The notes: generated from the letters alone by a model not told the origin. A stretch of 64,000 bases of DNA from Rhizophagus clarus (GCA_015698045.1 BLAL01000013.1:1240001-1304000); one strand, 5' to 3'. Shown: positions 37,401 to 49,595, counted from the stretch's first letter. Translations and numbers: made by a program.

Positions 37401-38949
37401 ATGTCAAAACTATATAGTGACATTCTTTATTTGATATTTAAAGAATTACATTCACAATATCAAAAGAAGTCACTTGTTTCATGTCTCACAGTTAATAAAA
37501 CTTGGTGTGAGACAGTTATTCCAATTTTGTGGGAAAATCCTTGGAAATACTACGTAGGACATAAGAAAGAATTATTATTAAACACAATCATTTCACATTC
37601 AAAAGATGAAGTAAGAAATAACTTAAGCCAACACTAATTTTCTTAAAAGTTCATATAAAAAACTTTTATTTAATTATCTTAGTTTTTGTAAACATTTAAA
37701 TTTAAAAGCAATTGAAGGGATAATTAAAGAAATATTTTCCACTCATACACATTTTGAAGAAATTAGAAACGCTATATTCAATCTTCTTATTAATGAAAAT
37801 ATGGAATATACTCACCTTTATGTATTCCAATATTTTGATCATCGTATCATTCCTGGAGCAGAACTCTGTTTTTCAAAAATTGAATATCTTAAAATTGATG
37901 ATAGAATAAATGATAATTTTTTATCAATCTTAACGAATATATGTAAATCAATTAAAGAAATGGATTGTATTACTTATGAGTATGAATATAATTATAGAAT
38001 TGCTAAGTTAATTGAAAATCAAAAAAGTTTAATTAGATTTAGTTTTTTAAATGATTACACTGATAAAAAGTTATCACGTAAAATTATTGAAAAAGCCCTG
38101 GTTAAACATTCAAATACAATACAATATTTTTATATATATGGACGACTTGAAACAAACGTGCTTTCTTCTTCTTTTGTTAATTTGAAAACATTGTATTTGA
38201 TAGGTAATATTTACGATGATAAAGAATTGAAATGGGCTATTTTGAAGGATATATTTTTACCTTCCTTACAAACTTTAAAGGCTAGTAATATTTTAAATTG
38301 CTATTTAATAGATTTAATTGAGAGTTCTGGCAGACAACTTAACGAAATTCATTGTCATCATCATCATAGTAGTTTTAATAATGTAATTGATAACAGAAGG
38401 CTTATTCAAGCTATTTATCTCAATTGTCCAAATCTTATGTATATTGGAATATTATATAAGAATGAGAATATTTTAGATTTTGAAGAATTATTAATTAACT
38501 GTCAAAATTTAAAAAGATTAGAATTTTGTTATGAGCTAGTACAACACTTATCTTGTACAGTTCGACAATCATTTTATACTGAATGGGATAATTTGTTCAA
38601 CATTTTGATTAAATCACCACCTAGTTTGTTTGAATTTATTTTTACTGATATTGAGGACAAACCTGATTTAGAATCTTTAGAATTATTTCTTAATAATTGG
38701 GAAGGTAGACAGCCTATTTCTTTTACATTTGATACAGAATACTTGGATGTTAATGATAAATTAATTGATTTATTAGGAAGATATATAGAAAAAGGAGTAG
38801 TTAAAAAGTATGTCTATTTTAGTTTTCTTATTAGTGACGTAGATTTATTAAAAATATATAAAGCAAAAAGAGATGGAGTAACTATAGATTACCCTAAAGA
38901 ACCTAAACCTGAGACTAAAGCAACTTCTAGGACTAGCATCTGGGAATAA
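37401..38949 (+). pseudogene. F-box protein gene with a frameshift near codon 78
   Basis: Two open parts, 37401-37637 and 37640-38949, together match the full-length neighbour at 42842-44359 from MSKLYSDILYLIFKEL to the C-terminal tail (KPETKATSRTSIW versus KPETKSTTSIW). The first part ends LSQH-stop. One base of frame slippage at about 37630-37640 restores FLKSSYKKLLFNYLSFCKHL, the equivalent of the paralogue's SSYKKPLFNYISFCKHL. No intron explains the shift. It is either a young pseudogene or a base error in a short run. The part after the break stays open for over 430 codons, so decay is recent. The F-box (residues 1-50) precedes the break; the leucine-rich region follows. Confidence 0.8.
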
Positions 38950-40635
38950 TTTTAAATAATTGTACTTTATTGTTATTTAATTTTTTATTTTAACGTCTTT
39001 TATGTATTAATAAGCATATTATTGTATCAAATATTTTTAAAGATAACATGTTGCTGTACAAATTTAATAAATAAAGTTATAATGAATCTTTTATTAAAAC
39101 CTTTTTTTCTTGATATTTGTTTGGTTAGAATAATATAATTAGTATGTAAAGAAATTCAATCGTTCTTGGAAAATCGCTGACATCATGTAATTTATCTAAA
39201 TTAAGAGTACCCTTATAAAAAAAGCTAATATACAATTTTTTTCTCTAAGAGAAATTAAAATAAACTCTTTAATAAAAAAATTACCGTTGCTATTATCAAA
39301 CAATCTTTTAAAAAAAAATTTATTTATATTGAAAGCAATAATATTTATTACGTAGCGAAATAATACTTGGTGTTTAATTCAAATCAAACATTTTATTAGA
39401 ATTTTAGATTTTATGGAAAGAAAATTCGGCAAGAATTTAATGTCAAAAATCGGGAAAAAATTTTATGTCAAAACTAATCCTTAAAGATACGATTTTTTAA
39501 TTTTCAGAAAATTTTAAAAATTAATAACAAAATTATTGTCTTTTTTTTCCTACAATATTTAGTCAACTTGGATGACTCTTTTATTATTGAGAAGCGAAAT
39601 ATAAAATTAAAAAATGTGTTTATGTTATTATGACAATTCCTCGAATAATTTACGATATACATGTGTATACAAACGGTCTTATTTCATTATTTCATTATTT
39701 TATTTTAGACTAGTGTTGACTCGTTAAACTCCGAAATGTTAGCTATAATTATACATTCTTCTAAAAGAACAAATTGGATAAGTTGTTATTACCCCTCTTT
39801 TTTCTTCGCACGGATTTTTCTGAGAATATTTTTGGTAAAAATGAGAAGAATAAATAAATAATGAATCTCAAGTGCACATTTATTTACAAATGTAAACTAC
39901 ATATGTGAAGTGAAAACTAGCTCCATCACATTTAAAATGCTACATTTGACATTTGATGAGAGCTTGTTAAGTTCAACTTATTTTTTTTACTCTTAAAAAC
40001 TACTTCTAAAAATCATTTTGTCCTAATTCATTGAATAAAGAAGAATATATAATATTTATAAAGATGTTTAATCACATTAGTATCACATTACCTGTACAAT
40101 ATTATGCATCACGTGTATACTCGTAATTAATATTTCGGTACGACGATGATTTATGCCTAAATTATTTTATTTACAATTAAATTTAGTGTAAATACTGGTT
40201 ATTTTTCAGGTTCGATGTTTCTCATTCTTGCAATGCAATACTTTTTTATTATTTATTCACAATAAAATATTAGAATTATTTATCAAGTTATGGTATATTT
40301 ATTTCTTAAGAAAAAAATTCAATCGCCGACCATCGTATGAACTTTTCTGAGTATAAGTATATTTTTTTTTACATATAAGTTTATTGAACTGTGAATATTA
40401 AAATATATCTGAAATTGATATTATTACATTTGAAAAATATTTTATTTTTTAAAGTAGAATAAAGCAAACCAAAATTCAAGAAACTTTTGTATTCTATTAT
40501 AATTATTGTTCATAAATTTTTATGTCATTAATTTTGTATTTGTGTTATTTTTTCTTACTTCTTAAAGTAAAGCTATATTTATAGGCCAGTTGTTCTTGTT
40601 TGTTTATTATAGATAATAGGGTAATATAATTATAG
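38950..40635. other. Intergenic, AT-rich
   Basis: 3' flanks of the F-box copy and the secreted-protein gene. No gene, RNA or clear element seen. Confidence 0.5.
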
Positions 40636-40989
40636 TTAGGTTTGAAGTTTTTGTAAAATAATTTGGGCGCATTCGCCAAGACATTTAAAGCCTCCAAAAC
40701 CGTCTTTGATACAATTTTGACATGTAAATCCGCACGGACCACCACCACATCCAAAAACACACCCAAAAGGAACTGATGGAAGAGCGTCACATTTTGTACC
40801 ATCGCAAAAACCATTACTATTGCAGATTCCACTATTGCAGCTAGAACCACCGCATTCAATAACCTTGCAAGAGGTAGCAGCAGAACAGTAAGGGACTTCA
40901 TCGCGTTTATTAAGGGATAATGGAGATGCCGCTACAAAGGAGAATAATAAGACAAGGAAAAATGTTGACTTCATTATATTTGTAAACAT
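40636..40989 (-). CDS. Small secreted cysteine-rich protein (117 aa), effector-like
   Basis: The N-terminus has a classical signal peptide: MKSTFFLVLLFSFVAASP, a Lys-containing n-region, about 14 hydrophobic residues and an A-A-S cleavage site. An LNKR dibasic site follows about ten residues later, suiting Kex2 processing. The mature part after KR is about 85 residues with 14 cysteines, enough for seven disulfides, and is Gly-rich (CGGSSCNSGICNSNGFCDG, CVFGCGGGPCG). I do not recognise the family. Small size, secretion signal, Kex2-like site and even cysteine number match secreted effectors or defence-type peptides of mycorrhizal fungi; role is inference. A second ATG five codons in (40974) gives the more typical signal peptide and may be the true start. 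No intron is needed. A 63-bp foldback lies about 230 bp upstream of the start. Confidence 0.8.
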   Translation of the reverse strand: MFTNIMKSTFFLVLLFSFVAASPLSLNKRDEVPYCSAATSCKVIECGGSSCNSGICNSNGFCDGTKCDALPSVPFGCVFGCGGGPCGFTCQNCIKDGFGGFKCLGECAQIILQKLQT

Positions 40990-41214
40990 TTAGAGAATAT
41001 AAAAAAACGTATAAAAATACAAGGCGTAACGATAATGATCCTTTCAAGTTAAATGAATTGAGAGAGAGAGAGAAACTATTTATAAATTTTTTATACTTTT
41101 CTTTACTGGTCTTAGTCTCTTGGAAATTATATCCATGTTAATCGAGAGTTTTTATACCTTTTTTTAAATCACGATTTGAGATTATCGCGTAGTATGAACC
41201 GTATGTGATCATCG

Positions 41215-41277
41215 TATGATTCCTTATCCCGAACGCCATTTTCTTTCCTTCGAGAAAATGGCATTCGGGAAATCATA
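41215..41277. repeat. Foldback (hairpin) upstream of the secreted-protein gene
   Basis: Arms TATGATT...CCCGAACGCCATTTTC and GAAAATGGCATTCGGG.AATCATA can pair over about 23 bases, with one mismatch in the core and a loop of about 10 bases. Further TCGTATGAT repeats lie on both sides. It could be a terminal remnant of a foldback element or a structured promoter region. Confidence 0.8.
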
Positions 41278-41589
41278 TTGTATCTCGTATGATCTTGTCG
41301 TATGATACTAGCCCATTTTCCATATCTTGACATACGTATATCATCGACTATTACGTAATTGTTTTAATTATCGGTAGTGATTTTTTTTAGGTACGGGTAC
41401 GACTATACTTACCGCCTTTGCCGCCCATAATCCAAAAAATGCAATTGTAACAATTCATTTGACGATCATTTATTGATGTAACTTCCTTTTTTTTGAATAC
41501 GGACAGCCAAGTATAGATAGGTACGACGCAAGAGAGTACTACAACTCATAGCACGTGACTATTATGGGAATACCATAGGAGGTATCAGG

Positions 41590-41738
41590 GCAGATTTGGC
41601 CGGAATTATGGCATTAAGAAATTACGAAAGTGGCAAATAGTGATCATGACAAATAGGTTTTTACTAACCGAAAAAATTACGTCCTCCTCAATACTGGTGG
41701 CAAATATTCATTATAGTCACGTGATTTTCCGCTTTAAA
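41590..41738. mobile_element. Dispersed repeat copy (GCAGATTTGGCCGGAATTA family), shorter copy
   Basis: Shares with 46426-46605 the left part GCAGATTTGGCCGGAATTA, GGCATTAAGAAATTACGAA and TTTTTACTAACCGAAAAAAT. It also shares the right part GGTGGCAAATATT...CACGTGATT. It lacks an internal 40-bp piece present in the other copy. Confidence 0.8.
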
Positions 41739-42164
41739 ATAGGCAATGGCGCAGAAAATCACTTGTTATGACTTATTGAGCGATGTTTATTTTTGAAATA
41801 AAAACTTAGTAAAAACTATACTATACAAGTTCCAAAATTGAACTCTATATACATCTTTGCTTTTCCTAAAAGTTTGCATAAAGAGAGATGTGGGTTTTGT
41901 GACAGTTTATTACGAAGGTTAAAAGCTTTTACAAAATAAATATAAAGGGAAAATGGTATACAAATCTTCCTTCTAACCTTAATTAATCTTGTAAAGAAGG
42001 TATGTACTTCTATGATAACTATTATTTTTTTTTTTCAATGTTCAATTTTTAAAATCAAAATTCGAATATGATCGGCAAACTATATCACGTGCCAGTGATT
42101 TTTAGGTCCCTGGTATATAATACCAGGAAATCGTTGTTTAAAATAAAAACAAAGCCATTACTAA

Positions 42165-42199
<35 letters not shown>

Positions 42200-42841
42200 G
42201 AATAAAAATATTTTAATAAAGAATATAAATAAAAATTAATGCTAAAAACTATTTCAACATTAATTATTCATTAGTTTGATAAGCATAACTTATCTGCTAT
42301 GCGTAAAGTTCCTTATTTTAAACGAATGAATGTATACGTTTTATTTTGTGTGCTAGGTTTATGCCACTGGCGCAACAAAAAATAAATGATCATATGTCTT
42401 TTCAAAAATGGATTTAGTGAAATAAGAAACTAAAAAGATGACAAAATCAATCATTTGCATGTAATTATGTAAAATCAAAATTAATATTCCAAACCTTTTT
42501 CCGATTCCTAAGTAAACTTGCAGAACTTGCATCTGAATTTTTTTTGGGTTAATCACTGCTCCATGAACCTGGAGTACTTGCGTCAGGTGTGTACGTTTAT
42601 GAAATGATCTACAAATTAAAATTACCTCATACGGCATTTCCGCAATAATTCACGTGTTGATGTCGATAATTACTTTTGACGAAACACCATTTAAATGATT
42701 ACATATTCGTCCTACCTGTCACAAATAATAAATTTAATATATTTTTTTATTAATTTAAGCAATCATTTGCATTTTCTTTTCTTTCTTTTTTTTTTTTTTG
42801 ACAAAGAATTTTTTTTGATTAATAACGAGAAAGAAAAAAAT
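41739..42841. other. F-box 5' flank, shared with the flank of the gene at 37401
   Basis: A T/A palindrome (T-run joined to an A-run) sits at about 42164-42199. From about 42640 the block ACCTGTCACAAATAATAAA and CATTTGCATTTTCTTT matches 37300-37370 before the other F-box copy. This shows that the duplication carried the promoter region too. A 92-codon minus-strand stretch at 42359-42637 is not supported as a gene on its own. Confidence 0.55.
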
Positions 42842-44359
42842 ATGTCAAAATTATATAGAGATATTCTTTATTTAATATTCGAAGAATTACAATATGAAAA
42901 GGAAACTCTTGCTTCATGCCTCGCAGTTAATAAAACTTGGTGTGAAACAGTTATTCCAGTATTGTGGAAAGATCCTTGGGGATTTTATATTAATCATGAG
43001 AAGAAAAAATTATTATTAAACACAATCATCTCTCATTTAGCGGATGAAACAAGAAATGGAATAAAAAAACGATTTATTTATTTTACAAGTTCATATAAAA
43101 AGCCTTTATTTAATTATATTAGTTTTTGCAAACATTTAAATTTAGAAATACTCGAAGGGATAATTAAAAATATATTTACTAATAATTATTATGAAGAAAT
43201 TAAAAACGATATACTCGATCTTTTTATTAATGAAAATATGGAATACACACACCTTTATATATCCAAAAATTTTGATTATAATTTCATTCCTGGAGCAGAA
43301 CTCTGTTTTTCAAAAATCGAATATCTTAAAATTGATGATAGAGTAGATAATAATATTTTATCAATCTTAACGAAAATATGTAAATCAATTAAAGAATTGA
43401 AAATTTCAATTAATGAATCTGAGTACAATTACGGAATTGCAAAGTTAATTGAAAATCAAAAAAATTTAATTAATATTAGTTTTCTAAACGACTTTTCTAA
43501 TGACAAGTCATCACGTGAGATTATTGAAAATTCATTGGTCAAACATTCAAATACTATACAATATTTTAGTGCACACGGACAACTTGAAACAAAAGTTCTT
43601 TCTTCTTTTGTAAATTTAAAAATGTTGGAATTGATAGGCAATTATAATGATAAAGAATTGGAATGGGATAATATAAGAGATTTATCTCTACCTTCCTTAC
43701 AAACTTTAAATGCTATCAACATTCCAATTAATTGTTTGACAAATTTAATTGAAAGTTCCGGCAGACAATTTACCAAAATTTATTATTATAGTTATTTTAA
43801 TGACGTGTTTAGTAATAAAAAACTTATTCAGACTATTTGTCATAATTGTCCAAACCTTGTGTATCTTGAATTATTATATAAGAATGAGAATATTGTGGAT
43901 TTAGAAAGATTATTAATTAACTGTCAAAATTTAAAAAGATTAGATTTCTATTACAATAACGTATCGTTATTTTGTCGAATTCAAATTAATAATACTGAAT
44001 GGGATAATTTATTTAATATTTTAGCTAAATCATCACCACCTAGTTTATTTGAATTCATTTTTAAATATACTGATGATAAACCGGGATTGGAATCTTTAAA
44101 ATTATTTTTTGATAATTGGGAAGGGAGACATCCCGTTTCTTTAAAATTTGAAACGGATTGTAGAAAAGTTAATAATGAATTAATTGATTTAATAGGAAGG
44201 TATAAAGAAAAAGGAGTAGTTAAAAAGTTTGTTTATTATAGTCATTTCCATAAAGAATTAGATTTATCAATGAGATGTAATACAAAAAAAGTCATTAGGA
44301 AACCAGAGACCAAATCAACTACTAGTATCTGGAATAGATTAAAAATGTTATTTAATTAA
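42842..44359 (+). CDS. F-box protein (505 aa)
   Basis: The F-box occupies residues 1-50 (MSKLYRDILYLIFEELQYEK, ASCLAVNKTWCETVIPVLW, KDPWGFY). About 420 residues of irregular leucine-rich repeats follow, for example LKMLELIGNYND, SLPSLQTLNAINIPI and NLKRLDFYYNNVS. The end is basic. The same frame is open for 49 codons upstream to 42695, but that part is a T-rich flank with Phe runs and the subfamily start MSKL is at 42842, so I start there. It is the intact sister of the frameshifted copy at 37401, about 5.4 kb away in the same direction. Presumed SCF ubiquitin-ligase substrate receptor; substrate unknown. Confidence 0.88.
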   Translation: MSKLYRDILYLIFEELQYEKETLASCLAVNKTWCETVIPVLWKDPWGFYINHEKKKLLLNTIISHLADETRNGIKKRFIYFTSSYKKPLFNYISFCKHLNLEILEGIIKNIFTNNYYEEIKNDILDLFINENMEYTHLYISKNFDYNFIPGAELCFSKIEYLKIDDRVDNNILSILTKICKSIKELKISINESEYNYGIAKLIENQKNLINISFLNDFSNDKSSREIIENSLVKHSNTIQYFSAHGQLETKVLSSFVNLKMLELIGNYNDKELEWDNIRDLSLPSLQTLNAINIPINCLTNLIESSGRQFTKIYYYSYFNDVFSNKKLIQTICHNCPNLVYLELLYKNENIVDLERLLINCQNLKRLDFYYNNVSLFCRIQINNTEWDNLFNILAKSSPPSLFEFIFKYTDDKPGLESLKLFFDNWEGRHPVSLKFETDCRKVNNELIDLIGRYKEKGVVKKFVYYSHFHKELDLSMRCNTKKVIRKPETKSTTSIWNRLKMLFN

Positions 44360-44639
44360 TTGACCATTTTATTCTTTTTAATTTGTTTTTTTTGATTATT
44401 AATAAACGTAATATTATAATAATAATATTTTTTAAAAATTTCTTTTTATTTTATAAATTAAAACGAAGCATAATAACGATAATAAAATGGGTTGTTATTT
44501 GATAAACATCGATCAACTCTTTACGAGTGAATCTATCTAAACTATTGTACTTATGCGAAACTATCCAAAGCTATTCGAATCTCTAAATAGAGTTTCATCG
44601 CTATACTCACTGATCGATCTAACGTCACTAGAATTTTAC

Positions 44640-46114
44640 GCGATAAATTTTGACTTGTATAACGATTCCCCCTATTTTTCACCCCTTTCTTAAATTAATT
44701 TTCATGTTCTTCTTTTAAATCATCTTCGTTCGGTATGGTAGTCTTGACGTGCAAGGCATATTCACTCGATCAGATTCTAACAGTTAATCAAAGGTCTTCT
44801 CGCGTAGGCAGTCGGTTTCTTGGGCTTCTTTCTTCATGTTGAGTCACTAATCCGAAATCTCCACTTCATACGACTTCAGTATACACGGAGATTTAACATC
44901 GCTATCTGAGACATATTTCGTTGGATCACCACTTATTAATTCACATCTTTTTTCTGAATCAGAGGCCCTTCATCCTCATTAATAACTTCTTCCATTTCCT
45001 GTTCAGATTTGAAGGCCATGTACAAGTCTTATCCAATATACGTACCATTTTAACAAAGCAGCACGGATATTTTCGTCCGTATTCGCGGAGGTTTTCGATT
45101 GTTCCTAAAACTTTTGGATCGCGCTTCATCTTCTTGAATAACCGGAACCTGTTTTCCCGTATTAATATCTTTGACGCTCATGGATGCAAGGTACCTTCGT
45201 ATAAATAACCGTTCTCATTACATTCTAAGATACTAATTTTACCCTTACACCAGCGTTCATTGCTTTTTCTTCGCTATTCTTTAGATGTACTGTCGCCTTT
45301 ACTATTTTATATTTATGTTGTCTTCTGATCGCGATTTTCTTAATTACACCAACCTTTATGCTGGATATTTAATTCGACTCGAAAAATTATATATCATAAG
45401 TCACGTGCTGTACCGCTATACTGATCAAAGACGTCAGATTTACGGGTACCGTTACAACTTGCAATTTCTTTTTTTTGGCCGTTTATGCAGCATTTTTTTT
45501 TGTGTCCGTTAATTTTCCTTCTTTGAACAACTTCATTCTGCATTTTTGCATATTAAGATTATTCCTTGTGTAACCATTTATTAATTTTTCAATTTTCTCA
45601 TTTCTATGCTTTATTATTAAATATTATTAAATATTAATCCTTCTCCCTCAGCTTCATTTACTTTTTCGAAGCTCTGACATAATGTCCTTGTTTTTTGCTG
45701 CAACTCACGAAGCCAATTGCAAAGTTCTGAATTTTGTTTCCCTATTAACAAAATGCCCTTAAAGTATATTCGCTTATTACTACTTCTATTATATTATGTA
45801 CAAGCTCTTGTGTACCAACGTCTAATCTCATTGTTTGTGTTAAACGATTAAAGTATTCTATATCATATTTGCTTGGGGAACCCAACTTTCTGTCTATACT
45901 TCTAAAAAATTTTCATCGCGACGTGTTTCCTAGATTTCTAAAATTTTTCCTAATATTTTGTTCGATTTCCGTTCGAACTAGGTTCTTAAACTCATTTCTT
46001 GTGAGGTACAACTCCATTTTTGTAATTTCATACTGTCTTTATAATAACTTTTCATCATCTTTTGTTAACAACATAACGAAAAATTTTTTATATATCAACA
46101 ACAGAATACTGTAA
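44640..46114 (-). pseudogene. Decayed protein-coding region, family unrecognised
   Basis: Composition differs from the flanks: C/T-rich on the plus strand, more GC. Read on the minus strand from about 46114 downwards it gives several long, protein-like open pieces joined only by frameshifts and stops. Examples are MELYLTRNEFKNLVRTEIEQ, KYDIEYFNRLTQTMRLDVGT, ELCNWLRELQQKTRTLCQSF, MSVKDINTGKQVPVIQEDEA and DLYMAFKSEQEMEEVINEDE. At least four frame changes are visible, so it cannot be translated whole. The acidic and lysine-rich pieces look like a nuclear or transposon-derived protein, but I cannot name it. Confidence 0.65.
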
Positions 46115-46411
46115 AGATAAGTCACACCATATAAATAAATGAGAAGTTGGACATGGTCATGTGCCGACCTTATTCTCGTGTATAATGGAAATTTCGGAAT
46201 TTAATGATTGGTTAGTCATTGTATCACTTACGGCACGTTTGCTCATCTTCGATTATATCACCTGGATCAAAATGTGATATGGCACTAAGCCACTTTAATT
46301 TTTTGCGCACGATACTCTGTATATCAATTGTGTTTTGAGTATGAAAAAACAATTATATAATATTTTTATGCTTTGCCCGTAAGATATAATCTCACTTAAA
46401 TTGGGGGACGT

Positions 46412-46605
46412 CTAAAGCAGAGCAGATTTGGCCGGAATTACGGCATTAAGAAATTACGAATGTGACAAATAATGTGCGTGACAAACAAGTTTTACTAACC
46501 GAAAAAATTCTGTCCCCAGGAATACTTAATAAAAATGAGAAAGTAAAGGGAGTGATACCGGTGACAAATATTTTACTATGATCACGTGATTCTGCTCCGC
46601 TTTAG
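46412..46605. mobile_element. Dispersed inverted-repeat element, full copy
   Basis: 194 bp with ends CTAAAGCAGAGCAG at the left and the complement CTAAAGCGGAGCAG at the right; interior matches the shorter copy at 41590-41738. Flanks also show weak inverted matching (AAATTGGGGG / CCCCCTTAAATT). Contains a CACGTG motif near the right end, as does the other copy. Confidence 0.8.
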
Positions 46606-49595
46606 CCCCCTTAAATTGGTAATTTGGCAAGGAATTTTATAGTTACTGTTAAAAGTTGTTTGGCAAGTATTGAATCCATAATTAAGTAAAAATACCAGTA
46701 AATTTAGCAAATTTGATAACAAAAATTAAAAAAAAGCTTACTAAAAAAAATTATCTGATTATATTTAAAATACATTTTTATTGAATATTTTTCCACGTCT
46801 ATAATATCAAAAAAATAAAACTGATATTTAATTTTTAAAAAGAAAATCAAAGACTTAAAATCATTTACAAAGTAAATAATACTATTTAATAATTCTGTAT
46901 TACATAATTAATTTATCAAGAAAAGTACATTGTTCATGTAATTATTGAATTACATCAATGGTTAATTACGGTAAAATGTCGTAAACATACGTAATCAAGA
47001 TTTCATATTACGGCTAACTACACTTTTTTAAAATAATAATGTAGTTAGCCGAAAATATCTAGTCGTGAACAATAGTGGTTGAATGAACAAAATATTCAAG
47101 ATAACATGGATTTTTTTGGCTGGGTGTTGTTAGCTGAAAATCTTCGGCTGAATTTTTCGGCTAACTACACCATTATGTTTATTATATTGGTCTAACTTCA
47201 TTCTTATTAAATGCGTGAATTGTGAGGAAATTTTTTTTTTTTTTAAAAAAAAAAGTTTGAGGATATAGTATCGCTCGATAAATAAAAATAATGGAAATTT
47301 TGTCTTTGCTGACATTTATTTTCGAACATTTCAGTAATAGAATAGAGTCTATTGAACAATATATATATAAGAGTCAATATTTCAGTAACAGACTAACAGT
47401 CGATCAGAAAATATTATTTTTAACAAATTGTTGTAATGTAGTATAACAACAGCACGGCATAGATTAAACCCTGTACGACGATTATTGAAAAATGCAAAAA
47501 AAAATTGAAAGGTTTTATATAGAGTATTTAATTGACTCAAAAAATTGCAATCGAGGAATTAATCGATCATGAAGGTACTATGTGAACGATCAAAATTCGA
47601 TTAACCTTGATTGATCACGTGCGATTTTTTGATCGATCATTCAATTAATTTTGTTGAAAAATGTGTATTCTTTACCATATTTCGTTTTAATTTTAGTCTA
47701 ATTTACTATGTTATGTATTAATTTAAAATTTTATTACAACTCAATGTATTTTTAATACAAAAATTAAAAAAGATTAGAAAATTTCTTCTCTTTCGCATAT
47801 TTATTTGGAATAGTATCTCTAGTCTGTTTATTTATACGTCATATTTTCATGATCGATTTTGATAAGTAAATTTGCCAATTTTAATCGATCAAAAATTAGT
47901 TCAATTTTAATCGAGACCAATATTTTGTGTTCAATCATTGATTGAGCCAATCAATGATCGTTGTTAATTGGTTCGATTAAGAACCCTAGTTTTATACTTG
48001 TTCATCACAAAAAATTTCATCGTTATCCTCGCAGTTTATGTGATTTAAATTTTAAACTCATTTTATTTTTGTGAGACGTTAAATAAATTCTGTAACTATT
48101 AAGTATACGTCAAAAATTAATACATTAATGTAGTATGAGATAAGCAAATTTAGTTATAGGAAAAGGTTAAATTGATAAACTATAATTATGCATGTTAAAA
48201 ATAATAATATAAAAATATTAGCAATTTTTTTTTTTTTTAATAAAGTAATTTTGTGGTAAACTTATCTGTTATAGTAAGATGCTCCTCTGGTATGAGAATT
48301 ATAATTTTTTCATTTTATCACAAATTTATAAGTTCTTTTTTTAGAATATTTTCTCAAATAGTAATTAATCATTAAGTAGTTCACGTTATATCTCAAAGCA
48401 CTTTTCCGTTCGCTCGGAGTATGAGCGTCCAGCAACACGACATGCGTATCACGTCGACACATTCCTAACAATTATATTTGTTTCTTATAAATTGTAACTA
48501 ATACTTAATTTTACATTATAATATTTTAGTCCAATATTTTAAAAGCTGATTATATTTAACATCAAGTGCAGATTTTACCAAATATTATAAAAATCGTTGC
48601 AAAAATTAATATTTTTATCGAAACAATTGATATTTTCTTATTGATATGTAAAGTACTACTGAAATTATGTAAAATTATTACGTCTATGAAAAAACTTCGA
48701 ATTACAGTTGATAAATGTTGGAATAATGAGTTTCGACAATAATTAAGTTTCGAGATTTAGAATTTTCGGGATTATGGTTTGTCAGGATTATGAACGTCAA
48801 GTTCGCTCACTACCGTTACAACCATTGCAGTTTACGCATTAGTATTGTAATTTATTATGCACTGAAAAAAAATTTATTAGTGATTCACATAAAAGCTTGC
48901 ATAGCCTACGTTATATGAAACGATAAAAGTGTAATAAATTGGAGAGAAGACGAAATCCAGTAGTATAGATTTGACCATTTGTGTAGTGCATGATACATAC
49001 ACCCTGTGGTACAAATATTCTAGCGTGAAATTTTAAGACTTATTATAATATTGAAATAAAAATTCTATTTTGTACCTAGAATGTCGTTTTATGATCTTTT
49101 GAGGCGCGCTAAGCGTGGATCCAAGGGTAAGACGAGATCAACGAAAGCACTACCTTTCGACGCTCAAAGGGAGTTCTTCACGTCTTCATATTATTCTTCC
49201 CAAATATCTAATCAAACATATTCTTCCCTGGACGTCGGATATCAAAACTAACTTTTCTTAAGAAAAGTCACGTGATTACAATTAATAATTTTGTAAATTT
49301 CATGTTTTAAATTATTAATTAAACTATTTTGCAGCTCACATCATTCTTCAATAATTTTAGCTTCGATATCAACCTTAAATAAGTCGAGAATCTGTTTAAT
49401 TGAAACTTTTTCATAAAGTCAAAAAACTTTTCATTAATCGCCAAAAAGAAGTTGATTGGCTGAACACAAAATGATCATACGACCTGATTACGAATCCTTG
49501 TGTACCCATTATTTGGCGTTAATGTAACGACTAAAAGTGACACACTATTACCTTTTCCATTATTCCTTTTTTTTTTCTTTATTCACAAATAGACT
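46606..49595. other. Intergenic, repeat-rich, no gene supported
   Basis: CGGCTAACTACAC and its complement GTAGTTAGCCG form a hairpin at about 47013-47053, and CGGCTAACTACAC recurs at about 47158, suggesting a small inverted-repeat element. At 47540-47960 GATC-centred motifs (ATCGATCA, TTGATCGAT) recur many times in both directions, again element-like. T-run/A-run palindrome at about 47229-47253. Remaining sequence is plain AT-rich spacer. Confidence 0.5.

Noticed and set aside
40545..40901. A second open frame overlapping the cysteine-rich protein
   Set aside because: It is an alternate frame of the same strand; the signal peptide and cysteine pattern are in the other frame.
36944..42637. 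Two similar short minus-strand open stretches (36944-37150 and 42359-42637) as real genes
   Set aside because: Similarity is explained by duplication of the F-box upstream region; open lengths differ and no domain is seen.
42695..42841. An N-terminal extension of the F-box protein
   Set aside because: It translates to Phe/Leu runs from a T-rich flank; sister genes start at MSKL.
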